Assembly: GCA_018335975.1 (NCBI GenBank)
Contig: JAGXRH010000160.1
Location: 1-44,402 of the forward strand
DNA: 44,402 nucleotides
From: Ignavibacteriales bacterium
GTDB taxonomy: Bacteria; Bacteroidota; Ignavibacteria; UBA10030; F1-140-MAGs086
Reading direction: 5' to 3'
The position numbers and the translations under genes are program-made. A model generated the notes under the pieces. That model searched no databases and was not told where the DNA came from. It saw only the letters and a program-made list of their open reading frames with translations. Positions 1 through 6,840 of this stretch are shown piece by piece. How positions within the stretch are numbered: the stretch's first letter is position 1; every line of letters begins with the position of its first letter.

Positions 1-74
1 AAATTAAAACTCCATGAAAGTTTCTACACTATTCTGTAAGTTTTGAGCATGAACCTTTTCAATAAAACCTATAT

Positions 75-157
75 AAATCAACTACTTGACAAAAAAGAAT
101 CCGTTAAGGAGATTGGTAACTCCACGAACCAGTTGATTTTATTCGACTTTTTAACGG
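75..157. repeat. Interleaved inverted repeats upstream of pepA
   Basis: Arm A AAATCAACT (75-83) pairs with A' AGTTGATTT (131-139). Arm B CCGTTAA (101-107) pairs with B' TTAACGG (151-157). The order is A-B-A'-B', so the two helices cross, as in an H-type pseudoknot. A small GGAG/CTCC hairpin (108-111, 120-123) lies between B and A'. The structure ends 80 bases before pepA and could be an RNA leader or a dispersed repeat. The 7-bp pair alone could be chance. Confidence 0.45.
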
Positions 158-170
158 GACAGTAGTGATT

Positions 171-201
171 TTCACTATAAAAGAATTATACCCGATATAA
201 T
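171..201 (+). promoter_or_regulatory. Candidate promoter of pepA
   Basis: A perfect TATAAT lies at 196-201, with a weak TTCACT at 171-176 (19-bp spacing). Transcription would start about 30 bases before the pepA ATG. The region is AT-rich, so a perfect -10 box can arise by chance, and the -35 box is poor. Confidence 0.3.
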
Positions 202-237
202 TACTAACCTATAAATTACGCAAGCCCTACAATTTAA

Positions 238-1749
238 ATGAATATGAAACTCACATCACAAAAATCCACATTAAAACAAATCAAATCCGATGCAGTTGTT
301 TTCTTCGTTTCCGAAGAAACAAAATCAATTGCGAAACAATTGGAAATATTTCCGAAACAACTGAAAAATCTTGCTGAGAAAATTTCTTTACTGGAAAATT
401 TTAAAGGAAAGAACGATGAAATTTGTAAAGTGTATGCAAACAATGCAATCACTTCGCCGTTTTTACTTCTCGTCGGTGTTGGGAAGAAAGAAAAATTTTT
501 GTTGGAGATGTTACGACGAGCAAGCGCAACTGCATTGAACAAAGCAAAGCATTTGAAGGCAAAAAAAGTCGCGTTCGATTTTTCTTCCTCTGCGAAATTA
601 TTTTCGCAAAACTCATCGGAAGAAATTACGCAAGCGATTGTTGAAGGAGCAATGCTTTCGCAATACAAGTTCGATAAATATTTTTCTGAAAAAAAAGACA
701 AAGAAAAAATTTCAGAAGTGATTTTGTTTGATGTTTCGGATGAAACAGTGAAGAAAATCAAAAGCGGAATTTCCATTGCAAAAATAATTTGCGTAGGAAC
801 GATTCTCGCCCGTGATTTGCAAAACGCTCCTTCGAATGAAATTTATCCCGAAACACTTGCTGCTGCTGCGCAATCTTCTGCAAAAGAATTTGGCTTTGAA
901 TGTGAAGTGTGGGAGAAATCAAAAATCGAAGAAGAAAAATTCGGTGGCTTGCTTGCAGTGAGTTCGGGAAGTGTGAAAGAGCCGCGCTTCATCATTTTAA
1001 AATACAACGGAACGCAAAACACGGAAACACAACCATTCGTATTTGTGGGCAAGGGAGTAACATTTGATAGCGGCGGAATCTCCATTAAACCCGCAGCAAA
1101 TATGGCAGAAATGAAAATGGATATGAGCGGCGCTGCAGCAGTAATTGGCGCTGTGCAAACAATCGCGCGACTCAAACTTCTGGTGAATGTTGTCGGATTA
1201 ATTCCCGCGACGGAAAATATGCCAAGCGGAACTGCAGTAAAACCCGGCGACGTTGTTACCCATCGCGGAGGAAAAACTTCCGAAGTGGATAACACCGACG
1301 CGGAAGGACGACTTATTCTCGCCGATGCGCTTGCATTTGCGGAAACATTGAAACCGCAATTCGTGATTGACCTTGCAACGCTCACCGGCGCGTGTGTTGT
1401 TGCGCTCGGACATTTTGCAACGGGAATGATGGGAAACGATGATGAGTTGATGAACAAATTAAAAGTTGCTGGAGAAAAAACGTATGAACGTGTTTGGCAA
1501 TTACCGTTGTTCGATGAATACGAAAAACTTATCAAGAGTGATATTGCCGATGTAAAAAATGTTGGTGGAAGATGGGGCGGAGCAATAACGGCAGGTTGGT
1601 TTTTGAAAAAATTTATCGGCGATTACAAGTGGGTTCATCTCGATATTGCCGGACCAGCAATTCTTGAAGACAATCAGTCGTACGCGCCCAAAGGTGGAAG
1701 CGGCGTTGGTGTGAGATTGTTGGTAGAGTTGGTGAAGAGTTGGAAGTAA
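238..1749 (+). CDS. pepA: Leucyl aminopeptidase (M17 family)
   Basis: A cytosolic two-metal aminopeptidase that removes N-terminal residues from peptides. The 503-residue length is normal for the family. An N-terminal macro-like domain occupies about residues 1-160 and the peptidase domain follows. The metal and catalytic signature is intact: GKGVTFDSGGISIKP near residue 270 supplies the Lys and Asp ligands, the MKMDMSGAA stretch follows, and NTDAEGRLILADAL near residue 350 carries the M17 signature Asp, Glu and Arg. The gene stands alone, preceded by an interleaved repeat and followed by tRNA-Ser. Its ATG is the first of two close in-frame ATGs (238 and 244). I see no ribosome binding site. 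Confidence 0.95.
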   Translation: MNMKLTSQKSTLKQIKSDAVVFFVSEETKSIAKQLEIFPKQLKNLAEKISLLENFKGKNDEICKVYANNAITSPFLLLVGVGKKEKFLLEMLRRASATALNKAKHLKAKKVAFDFSSSAKLFSQNSSEEITQAIVEGAMLSQYKFDKYFSEKKDKEKISEVILFDVSDETVKKIKSGISIAKIICVGTILARDLQNAPSNEIYPETLAAAAQSSAKEFGFECEVWEKSKIEEEKFGGLLAVSSGSVKEPRFIILKYNGTQNTETQPFVFVGKGVTFDSGGISIKPAANMAEMKMDMSGAAAVIGAVQTIARLKLLVNVVGLIPATENMPSGTAVKPGDVVTHRGGKTSEVDNTDAEGRLILADALAFAETLKPQFVIDLATLTGACVVALGHFATGMMGNDDELMNKLKVAGEKTYERVWQLPLFDEYEKLIKSDIADVKNVGGRWGGAITAGWFLKKFIGDYKWVHLDIAGPAILEDNQSYAPKGGSGVGVRLLVELVKSWK

Positions 1750-1821
1750 ATTTTTTGTTCAAGCGTGAGTTCGTATCTTTTGCCCGCAATTTTACGAATC
1801 ACGATTAACAAACCACAAATC

Positions 1822-1903
1822 GGAGAGCTCGCCTAATGGTATGGCAGCAGTCTTGAAAACTGCCGTCAGCAATGACGTGGGGGTTCGAGTCCCTCGCTCT
1901 CCG
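1822..1903 (+). tRNA. tRNA-Ser(UGA)
   Basis: The acceptor stem GGAGAGC (1822-1828) pairs with GCTCTCC (1896-1902), with G73 at 1903. The anticodon stem-loop GCAGT-CTTGAAA-ACTGC has anticodon TGA, which reads UCA serine codons. A short long-arm variable stem, GTCA-GCAA-TGAC, fits the class II shape of tRNA-Ser. The T loop is TTCGAGT. CCA is not encoded. This copy is complete, while the copy at 6679-6755 lacks the 5' acceptor strand. Confidence 0.95.
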
Positions 1904-1904
1904 C
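1828..1904 (+). repeat. 77-bp direct repeat, left copy (attachment site in tRNA-Ser)
   Basis: This stretch is identical, base for base, to 6679-6755. It runs from the last base of the 5' acceptor strand to one base past the tRNA. Such repeats form when a tyrosine integrase inserts an element into a tRNA gene and the element restores the tRNA's 3' end. Identity stops at 1905 (g here, t at 6756). Confidence 0.88.
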
Positions 1905-1907
1905 GAC

Positions 1908-1939
1908 AACCTTGATGATTTTTTCTTCAAGGTTTTTTT
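1908..1939 (+). terminator. Terminator after tRNA-Ser
   Basis: AACCTTGA (1908-1915) pairs with TCAAGGTT (1927-1934), and a run of T follows. It lies just inside the integrated element, so the element appears to supply the terminator of the restored tRNA. Confidence 0.6.
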
Positions 1940-2039
1940 GTTTTATGCTGAAAACGAAGGTTGTAAGTCTTTTCTGTTCTTTACAGTAGAAATACCGTTC
2001 AGAGATAATTATTTTCCCTTTTCAATTTCTACTATCAAA

Positions 2040-2083
2040 GTAAACACTTTGGTAAACAGTTAGGTAAACACTTCGCTGTTTAC
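2040..2083. repeat. GTAAACA iterons, left end of the element
   Basis: Three direct copies of GTAAACA start at 2040, 2052 and 2064, exactly 12 bp apart. An inverted TGTTTAC at 2077-2083 forms a hairpin with the third. The same heptamer recurs at 12-bp spacing at the right end (6623, 6635). Matching sites at both ends beside an integrase gene suggest arm-type integrase or excisionase sites; this role is inferred. Confidence 0.6.
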
Positions 2084-2098
2084 TTTATGCCAAGATAA

Positions 2099-2188
2099 AA
2101 ACGTCAAGCGAACACGACTTCCATATCGTTTGACACTTGACGTTTCTCCCGATAAAACGGGATAAAAATTTTGTTACTTGTTGGAAGT
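2099..2188. repeat. Interleaved inverted repeats (second copy of the architecture)
   Basis: A AAACGTCAAG (2099-2108) pairs with A' CTTGACGTTT (2136-2145). B ACTTCCA (2117-2123) pairs with B' TGGAAGT (2182-2188). A TCCCG/CGGGA hairpin follows A', before B'. The A arm has a competing partner: GTCAAGCGA (2103-2111) can pair with TCGTTTGAC (2126-2134) with one G-T, which excludes the A-A' helix. The 7-bp B pair is weak alone. Confidence 0.4.
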
Positions 2189-2556
2189 TTGTTCTTAAAG
2201 TCTGAAATAAATATAGCGGATTTGTATGAACTTGTCAAGGGCTGTTTTTCTCCAACTCCATCAATATTTCTTTCGTTGTTCACTGTTCTTCACTGCTTCC
2301 TCATTCATTTTTTTTCTTGTATTCAATGTTAATAACATACAAACATATTTCAAAGAAAAGAAAGTGAAGAAAAGTAAGTCGTGAAACATAAAGAAGGAAA
2401 ACAAAAGAAAAGCCCCCCCCCAAGAAAAGCAAAGTTGCCTGACGTTCTTCGTGGTGAGAACATCACCTTACTCGTTCCAATACGCTCATAACGTAAAGTT
2501 TCGTTGTTTAGAGTGTTATTCTTCGTTCTCAACGTACGGAAACACTTTCTTAAGGT
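2189..2556. other. Gene-free stretch in the element
   Basis: I see no convincing gene here. A 60-codon minus-strand frame at 2350-2532 has no family resemblance, and its composition follows the purine-rich tract. A run of nine C lies at 2413-2421 and could be length-variable. A small palindrome ATGTTA-A-TAACAT lies at 2326-2338. Confidence 0.5.
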
Positions 2557-2943
2557 TTAGTCCCAATACGGTTTATATTTCTCCCAATCTATTGTAATGA
2601 AAAACTTATCGCTTTTTATTTCCTCTGCTTTTTGTAGTGGAAGTAATTTTATATCGCTTTGCTTGTTATCTCCCGCTTTGTACGTTGGAAAACCTTTTAG
2701 TATCCTTCGTAATCGCTCTACGTTAAACTCGTAGCAGCATATTCTTTCTTTTGTGAGCGGAACAACGTGAACCCACGTTGTCGCTTGTGTATTCGCAATT
2801 CCTGAAGGATTTCCCTTATAGGAATACTCAAAACAAAGATTGAACGTTTCCCGGGCTTGTTCCTCAAACTTCACTTCAAACAAAAGTGAATGAGATTGAG
2901 TAACTCCATCGAAATAAGGAAAGTAACCTATCGGAACAAACAC
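2557..2943 (-). CDS. PD-(D/E)XK nuclease-like protein, start uncertain or lost
   Basis: The frame from the GTG at 2943 encodes 128 residues. It reads SLLFEVKF near residue 20, a plausible E-x-K nuclease motif with an upstream Asp in YFDG. The phrase GNPSGIANTQATTWVHVV resembles phage-type nuclease-fold proteins I know only from memory. The same frame stays open upstream to a stop near 3082 and reads sensibly (FYFYEKLNFSATKLVEIEIAE), so about 30 N-terminal residues are probably missing from the called gene. That extension has no ATG, GTG or TTG and overlaps an interleaved repeat. Either the 5' end was replaced by the repeat or an unusual start is used. No catalytic role is proven. Confidence 0.55.
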   Translation of the reverse strand: MFVPIGYFPYFDGVTQSHSLLFEVKFEEQARETFNLCFEYSYKGNPSGIANTQATTWVHVVPLTKERICCYEFNVERLRRILKGFPTYKAGDNKQSDIKLLPLQKAEEIKSDKFFITIDWEKYKPYWD

Positions 2944-3031
2944 AACCTCATTTTTCTTTTTGCTGTAATGTTCCGCTATTTCGATTTCAACGAGTTTTGT
3001 TGCAGAGAAATTCAGTTTTTCGTAAAAATAA

Positions 3032-3182
3032 AAGCCGATATGCGAAAAGGTGAACGTCCAAGTTCTTTTTCGTCTATCGGCTTAATATTTATTTGGTATT
3101 GGACGTTCATTTTCATAACGCCAATACACAAGGAAATTTCCGTGCCAATCGGAAATCGGAATTACTCTACAAATTTCCGATT
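3032..3182. repeat. Interleaved inverted repeats plus adjacent hairpin
   Basis: A AAGCCGATA (3032-3040) pairs with A' TATCGGCTT (3075-3083). B TGAACGTCCAA (3051-3061) pairs with B' TTGGACGTTCA (3099-3109). Both are perfect, of 9 and 11 bp, and cross in A-B-A'-B' order. A separate perfect hairpin, AATCGGAAAT (3147-3156) with ATTTCCGATT (3173-3182), follows. The block sits between the coiled-coil gene and the nuclease-like gene, on the 5' side of the latter. Confidence 0.65.
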
Positions 3183-3208
3183 AACCTTTTTCCGACACAA
3201 TCGGAATT

Positions 3209-3997
3209 CTATTTTATTCCATATTCTTCACACCATTTTTTTGCAGTCGCGCCATCTTTTTTCCCAAAATGATTTGCAATCTTTTCGTAATTCAAATTTC
3301 CGTTTTTCTTTCTTGTTTTGTCTGCCTGTATCTGTATTTCTTCTCGTGTAGGTTTTCCCTTCAGTTTTAAGTTTGCTTTAATTATTTGTTTATCATTTCG
3401 TAACGCCAACACTTTCTTTTTAAGTAATTCGTTCTCTGTATTTATGTCTTGGAATGCTTTGTCTTGTTCTTGAACGTTTGTTTTCAAAGGCAAGGTGTCA
3501 TCAATTTCTAACTTTTTAACTTTTGAAAGCATTCCTCTCATTTCCCCTATTGCTTCCTTAATTTCTTGTACTTCCGCTCTATTTGTCTCGTTCAATATTT
3601 TTTTTAACTCGTCAAGTGGCAAATTTGTATATCTACCTAACCAACGATTTTGGTTTGTAAGTATTTCTGGTTGTGATACCTCATCCCACGTTAAGTTTTT
3701 GCTCTCACCTGAAATTACAAAAGATTTTTTCCCTTTGTAACCTCCTCCATAGAAAAGAGTATCAAACAGCAATGCAGTTTGAAAAAAAGCACTTTTATAT
3801 TCTTTGAGCATTTCTTCATCAGCACCCTTACGAATTAAAATTTCCAAACCATTAGTAAATTTCTTTCTCCTTTCATTATCAAATTCACAAAAAGGACTAT
3901 TTTCTCTTTCGGTATCGAATTTAGTATGAGTAAGTATTTCTTTCATTTCTTCTACTTCGCATCTAATTTTTTCTTCTTGAGAGGGAGTAAGTTTCAT
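3209..3997 (-). CDS. Hypothetical coiled-coil protein
   Basis: 262 residues of unrecognised family. The protein is charged and rich in Lys and Glu. Residues about 125-215 look like coiled coil (LKKILNETNRAEVQEIKEAI and the later ENELLKKKVLALRND stretch). The C-terminal 55 residues are basic (KGKPTREEIQIQADKTRKKN, then NYEKIANHFGKKDGATAKKW) and could form a small DNA-binding helix-turn-helix. The ATG is preceded by a good ribosome binding site (GGAAAGGAAA, about 5 bases upstream). It lies inside the integrative element on the same strand as the integrase. An accessory or regulatory role in the element is only a guess. Confidence 0.65.
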   Translation of the reverse strand: MKLTPSQEEKIRCEVEEMKEILTHTKFDTERENSPFCEFDNERRKKFTNGLEILIRKGADEEMLKEYKSAFFQTALLFDTLFYGGGYKGKKSFVISGESKNLTWDEVSQPEILTNQNRWLGRYTNLPLDELKKILNETNRAEVQEIKEAIGEMRGMLSKVKKLEIDDTLPLKTNVQEQDKAFQDINTENELLKKKVLALRNDKQIIKANLKLKGKPTREEIQIQADKTRKKNGNLNYEKIANHFGKKDGATAKKWCEEYGIK

Positions 3998-4068
3998 CTG
4001 TTCATTTCCTTTCCAGTTAATTTCAATAGTTAGTGCACGCCAAGTGTTCTATTCAGTCAAAAGCGTTG

Positions 4069-4683
4069 TTAAAAATCGTTTGTTGATTTCTCCCGGGGTA
4101 ATGATTCCATCCCCTCTACCGACATATAATAGATACTTACGCCAACTCCCTCAAAAAATTTATCTCGTTCCCTTGAGTAAGAAAGAACTAATAAAGTTTT
4201 TGGAAACTTCCAAGTATCTTTGTACTCACCATCACCAACTTTAATTGTTTCTGGTGTGCCCGTTCTTTCCTTAATTATGGGCTCACCGTACTTGTTTATT
4301 AGTGTTTCTTCTACTTCGTTGAAATCTCCCACGTCAATCTGAATAGATGTTCGGTCAAGACTTCGACCATAAGTTATATATACGCTTGCAAGACCATTTT
4401 GACCAAAGTAATAATTGACAGATGAAATGACTTTGTTAATTACTGTAATATTCACATAAAGCCCGCCTTCGCCAGGCATTTCAATTAGTTTTTCATCTAA
4501 TAACTTACTTACTTGTTCGTATGACATTCCCCATTTTGCTTCTTTGTAACCTTGGGGGTCAAGCGGCAACATTTCTTTTAATCTCCTTTCTGCTTTTTCT
4601 TTTTCGGTTTCGCCACATCCATCAATGACGATAAAAAAGGAAATTAAAACTAATAGCGATAGAAGGTTATATTGTTTTTTCAT
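4069..4683 (-). CDS. Predicted lipoprotein
   Basis: 204 residues. The N-terminus has Lys-Lys, a hydrophobic core (LLSLLVLISFFIVI) and a lipobox-like DGC with Cys at residue 23, so the protein is probably lipidated and exported. A charged stretch (residues 25-40) follows, then a soluble domain opening with AKWGMSYEQV, a phrase typical of small envelope proteins of unknown function. No enzyme motif is visible. A lipoprotein is unusual cargo for a 4.85 kb element; it could act at the cell surface, for example in exclusion or interaction, but nothing shows this. It is separated from the integrase gene pair by a 540-base gene-free stretch. Confidence 0.7.
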   Translation of the reverse strand: MKKQYNLLSLLVLISFFIVIDGCGETEKEKAERRLKEMLPLDPQGYKEAKWGMSYEQVSKLLDEKLIEMPGEGGLYVNITVINKVISSVNYYFGQNGLASVYITYGRSLDRTSIQIDVGDFNEVEETLINKYGEPIIKERTGTPETIKVGDGEYKDTWKFPKTLLVLSYSRERDKFFEGVGVSIYYMSVEGMESLPREKSTNDF

Positions 4684-5223
4684 AAGATTGATATTCAGTT
4701 GTTTTCAAAAATAAAATGTTCTAAACATTAGGATAAGTTTTCTTTTTTAGAGTAAGAACTCTTTCTCTATCCGCTCGATTTCTCTCTGGTCTCCATATTC
4801 GAGAGTGTCTTTTTCTATGACTTTTTGGCTCTCGTTTTTTGGCAAAGTGTTTTCGTTCTTCATATCAACACAAAAAAAATCCTCAACTGTCCGTAGAGGT
4901 TTCGCCAAAAACCTTCTTTCAGTTGAGGATATGTTTCTCTCAAAGTGAGAGGAAAAATTTTGTCTGGCGAATTTCTACGGAAACAAGAAACTATGGTGGT
5001 CCTAAATACTCTTTGTGGTAGTGATACTTTCGTATTTTTTCATAAATAAATAGCGATTAAATTAAGGTCTATTAATCAATGATTGTTAAATGTATGTGTG
5101 TTTGTAAAAATTCGCCGTCTGTGTTGTTATCAAACTTTTGAGATACAGACTAAATTGAGAAAAAAAATTTTGCGCTTTTATTCTTTCCACTTAAAAATTT
5201 AATTTCTTTTGTTCGTGTAAATT
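4684..5223. other. Gene-free stretch around an interleaved repeat
   Basis: I find no supportable gene. The region holds the interleaved repeat at 4879-4980 and otherwise AT-rich sequence with T-runs. The promoter of the lipoprotein gene (start 4683) should lie near its left end, but no clear box is seen. Confidence 0.5.
4879..4980. repeat. Interleaved inverted repeats (best-formed copy)
   Basis: A ATCCTCAACTG (4879-4889) pairs perfectly with A' CAGTTGAGGAT (4920-4930). B (4891-4907, CCGTAG...TTCGCCA) pairs with B' (4965-4980, TGGCGAA...CTACGG), with a small internal mismatch. A hairpin CTCTCA-AAG-TGAGAG (4937-4951) lies between A' and B'. The helices cross, giving pseudoknot topology over 102 bases. 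It lies about 200 bases upstream of the lipoprotein gene on the minus strand. Confidence 0.7.
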
Positions 5224-5583
5224 TCAAAAATTGGATGTTTGCAGTAAATAACGATTTCTCACTCGTTCTAATTTTGCTTCTAATTCCTCTTGGTTGTTAT
5301 GTTCTTTAGCAAATTTTTTACGCATTTTCAGTTTCGCTCTATATTCGATATTACACTTAACGGAACAATAAGCATTTCTCCCAAAAAGAAATATTTCATT
5401 CCTTCTTAACAATTGTTTCTGACAGTTTTTACATTGTTTCCTAAAATGATTGTGGTGTAGTTGTGGATAATATTTAGGATACTTCAACCATTCTAAATGT
5501 TTTAATCGTTCTTCTTTGCCAGTCTGCATATCTTCTTGCATTTTTTGAGAGTAAACTGTCGTAATAATATACTCACATTTCAA
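5224..5583 (-). CDS. Small zinc-finger protein of the integrative element
   Basis: 119 residues from a TTG whose bases overlap the integrase stop (TTGA), which suggests translational coupling. The alternative is the in-frame ATG at 5541, which shortens it by 14 residues. A Cys-x2-Cys ... Cys-x3-Cys set (CKNC and CSVKC, residues about 53-77) probably binds zinc, preceded by HHNHFRKQ. The C-terminus is a charged helix (EELEAKLERVRNRY). Its position behind the integrase suggests an excisionase or accessory DNA-binding protein; the family is not recognised. Confidence 0.6.
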   Translation of the reverse strand: MKCEYIITTVYSQKMQEDMQTGKEERLKHLEWLKYPKYYPQLHHNHFRKQCKNCQKQLLRRNEIFLFGRNAYCSVKCNIEYRAKLKMRKKFAKEHNNQEELEAKLERVRNRYLLQTSNF

Positions 5584-6596
5584 TTCAAAATCGAAATTTT
5601 ATTCATTGTGTCCCTCAGCGTTGTTTCTGCGAGGTGCGAATAAATCTGTGTTGTGGAAATTGTTGCGTGTCCCAAAATCTTTTGTATCTCGTAAATAGAA
5701 ACACCACTCTGAACAAGCCACGATGCTGTAGAGTGCCGTAAAGAGTGAAAATGCAGTTTGTCGTTCAGTTCCGCTTTTCTCACGTACCTTTTAAATTTCT
5801 TCGATGTTGTTCCTTCGTGTAATTTTTCGCCGTTGCTTTGAAACACGAGTTCACACGTTGCGTATTCTTTCCTCACGAGTAGCAAACGAAACAGTTCTTC
5901 ACTCATTGGTATTATTCTATTGCGTTTTGTTTTTGTGGTGAAGTATTCGCTGTTTTCCACTGCTATAACACGCCGCGCAAAATCAACACTGTTCCAACGG
6001 AGTGAAAGGAGTTCATTCAAACGCATTGCTGTATAAATTGCCGTCAATACTAATGCCCGAAAGTCTTTGTCGGCAATAAAAGCAAGAAGTTTTCGGAAAT
6101 CATCTTGTGTGAAATACGTAGGAAGTAATTCTGGGGCTTTTGGTTTTGCTACTTTCCGAAAGGGGTTTTCGGTAATACACTTCCAACGCTTTGCTGTTTC
6201 AAATGCAGAAGCAAGCGAAATATAACACCAACGGGAAGTCCAAGCCGATGCTTCTTCCATTTTTAGAGCAAGAAAGTGTTCAATGTTCCGAACACTAATT
6301 TTGTGCATCGGAACATCACCAACAACTCGCTGAAACTCATTCAAAGCGGTTGAAAAGGTTTTACGAGTTTTCTGGGTGTAGATTGTTTGGGCGTAAGTAA
6401 GGAAATCATCTTTGAATTGGGAAAAGGAAAGCCGTTGAATTTTTATTTTGTTCTCGTGTTCTTTTTCTTTGAATTGTTGTAAAAATTTCAGTGCATCACT
6501 TTTGTGTTTGCTTTGAGTTGAAACCGCTTGCTTTATTCCAAGTTCGTTAATGAACCATAAGTAATAAATTCCGTTGGAACGTTTTGAGAGAAACAT
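5580..6596 (-). CDS. Tyrosine recombinase/integrase
   Basis: Catalyses site-specific integration and excision of the element. From the ATG at 6596 it has 338 residues; an upstream TTG at 6620 would add eight. The chosen start gives a typical opening (MFLSKRSNGIYYLWF) with AAGG about 10 bases upstream. The N-terminal region (to about 75) looks like an arm-binding domain, followed by a SAM-like core-binding domain (about 80-170). The catalytic set is complete: Arg in TAMRLNE, Lys in the TTKTKRNR hairpin, HSLRH, LGH and the Tyr in TTQIYSHL. It lies next to the right tRNA repeat, and its promoter overlaps two GTAAACA iterons, so it may regulate itself. Confidence 0.93.
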   Translation of the reverse strand: MFLSKRSNGIYYLWFINELGIKQAVSTQSKHKSDALKFLQQFKEKEHENKIKIQRLSFSQFKDDFLTYAQTIYTQKTRKTFSTALNEFQRVVGDVPMHKISVRNIEHFLALKMEEASAWTSRWCYISLASAFETAKRWKCITENPFRKVAKPKAPELLPTYFTQDDFRKLLAFIADKDFRALVLTAIYTAMRLNELLSLRWNSVDFARRVIAVENSEYFTTKTKRNRIIPMSEELFRLLLVRKEYATCELVFQSNGEKLHEGTTSKKFKRYVRKAELNDKLHFHSLRHSTASWLVQSGVSIYEIQKILGHATISTTQIYSHLAETTLRDTMNKISILN

Positions 6597-6622
6597 ACTT
6601 TTGCCTTGTTTCGTGTGCAAAA

Positions 6623-6641
6623 GTAAACAGTTGAGTAAACA
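6623..6641. repeat. GTAAACA iterons, right end of the element
   Basis: Two GTAAACA copies at 6623-6629 and 6635-6641 are 12 bp apart, as at the left end. The sequence AGTAAACAGTTGAGTAAACA closely matches 2051-2070. They lie just upstream of the integrase start and 38 bp from the right attachment repeat. Confidence 0.6.
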
Positions 6642-6678
6642 CCGTTTCCAAAATGTTTGAAATAAGAGAAGAAACTCA

Positions 6679-6755
6679 CTCGCCTAATGGTATGGCAGCA
6701 GTCTTGAAAACTGCCGTCAGCAATGACGTGGGGGTTCGAGTCCCTCGCTCTCCGC
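6679..6755 (+). repeat. 77-bp direct repeat, right copy (tRNA-Ser remnant)
   Basis: Identical to 1828-1904. It holds the whole tRNA except six bases of the 5' acceptor strand (AAACTCA replaces the GGAGAG pairing strand), so it should not give a functional tRNA. It marks the right end of the integrated element. Confidence 0.88.
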
Positions 6756-6840
6756 TCAAGTATATCGAATTTTGCCTTCCCCATAAATTAAAATTCAAGA
6801 AACCACAGCTTGAATAATAATTTTCGGCGGGAACGGGGCA

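Larger units (their letters stand above)
1905..6755. mobile_element. 4.85 kb integrative element in tRNA-Ser
   Basis: The element is bounded by the 77-bp repeats at 1828-1904 and 6679-6755. It carries a tyrosine integrase whose 5' end lies next to the right repeat. All its genes are on the minus strand: integrase, zinc-finger protein, lipoprotein, coiled-coil protein and PD-(D/E)XK-like gene. No replication, conjugation or capsid gene is visible, so it is probably a small island that is mobilised in trans, or a decaying remnant. It looks more AT-rich than its surroundings by eye; composition was not computed. Confidence 0.8.

Noticed and set aside
843-1535. Long minus-strand frame inside pepA (and similar shadows inside hcrCA, iorA and leuC)
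   Set aside because: It lies entirely within a well-supported gene and reads as low-complexity Ser/Thr/Pro sequence typical of a shadow frame.
1872-2063. 63-codon plus-strand frame
   Set aside because: It overlaps the tRNA 3' half, its terminator and an iteron, and resembles no protein.
2040-2083. CRISPR-like array
   Set aside because: The repeat unit is only 7 bp at 12-bp spacing with 5-bp gaps; there are no spacers of 25-40 bp and no cas genes.
2350-2532. 60-codon minus-strand frame
   Set aside because: It crosses a C9 homopolymer and has no family resemblance or start signal.
2099-4980. Integron-like attC sites between the element's genes
   Set aside because: The palindromes cross (A-B-A'-B') and do not form the single folded R''-L''-L'-R' stem of attC, the GTTRRRY box is absent, and the integrase lacks the IntI-specific insertion.
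6679-6755. Second functional tRNA-Ser
   Set aside because: It lacks the GGAGAG strand of the acceptor stem, so it cannot form a proper tRNA; it is the right attachment repeat.
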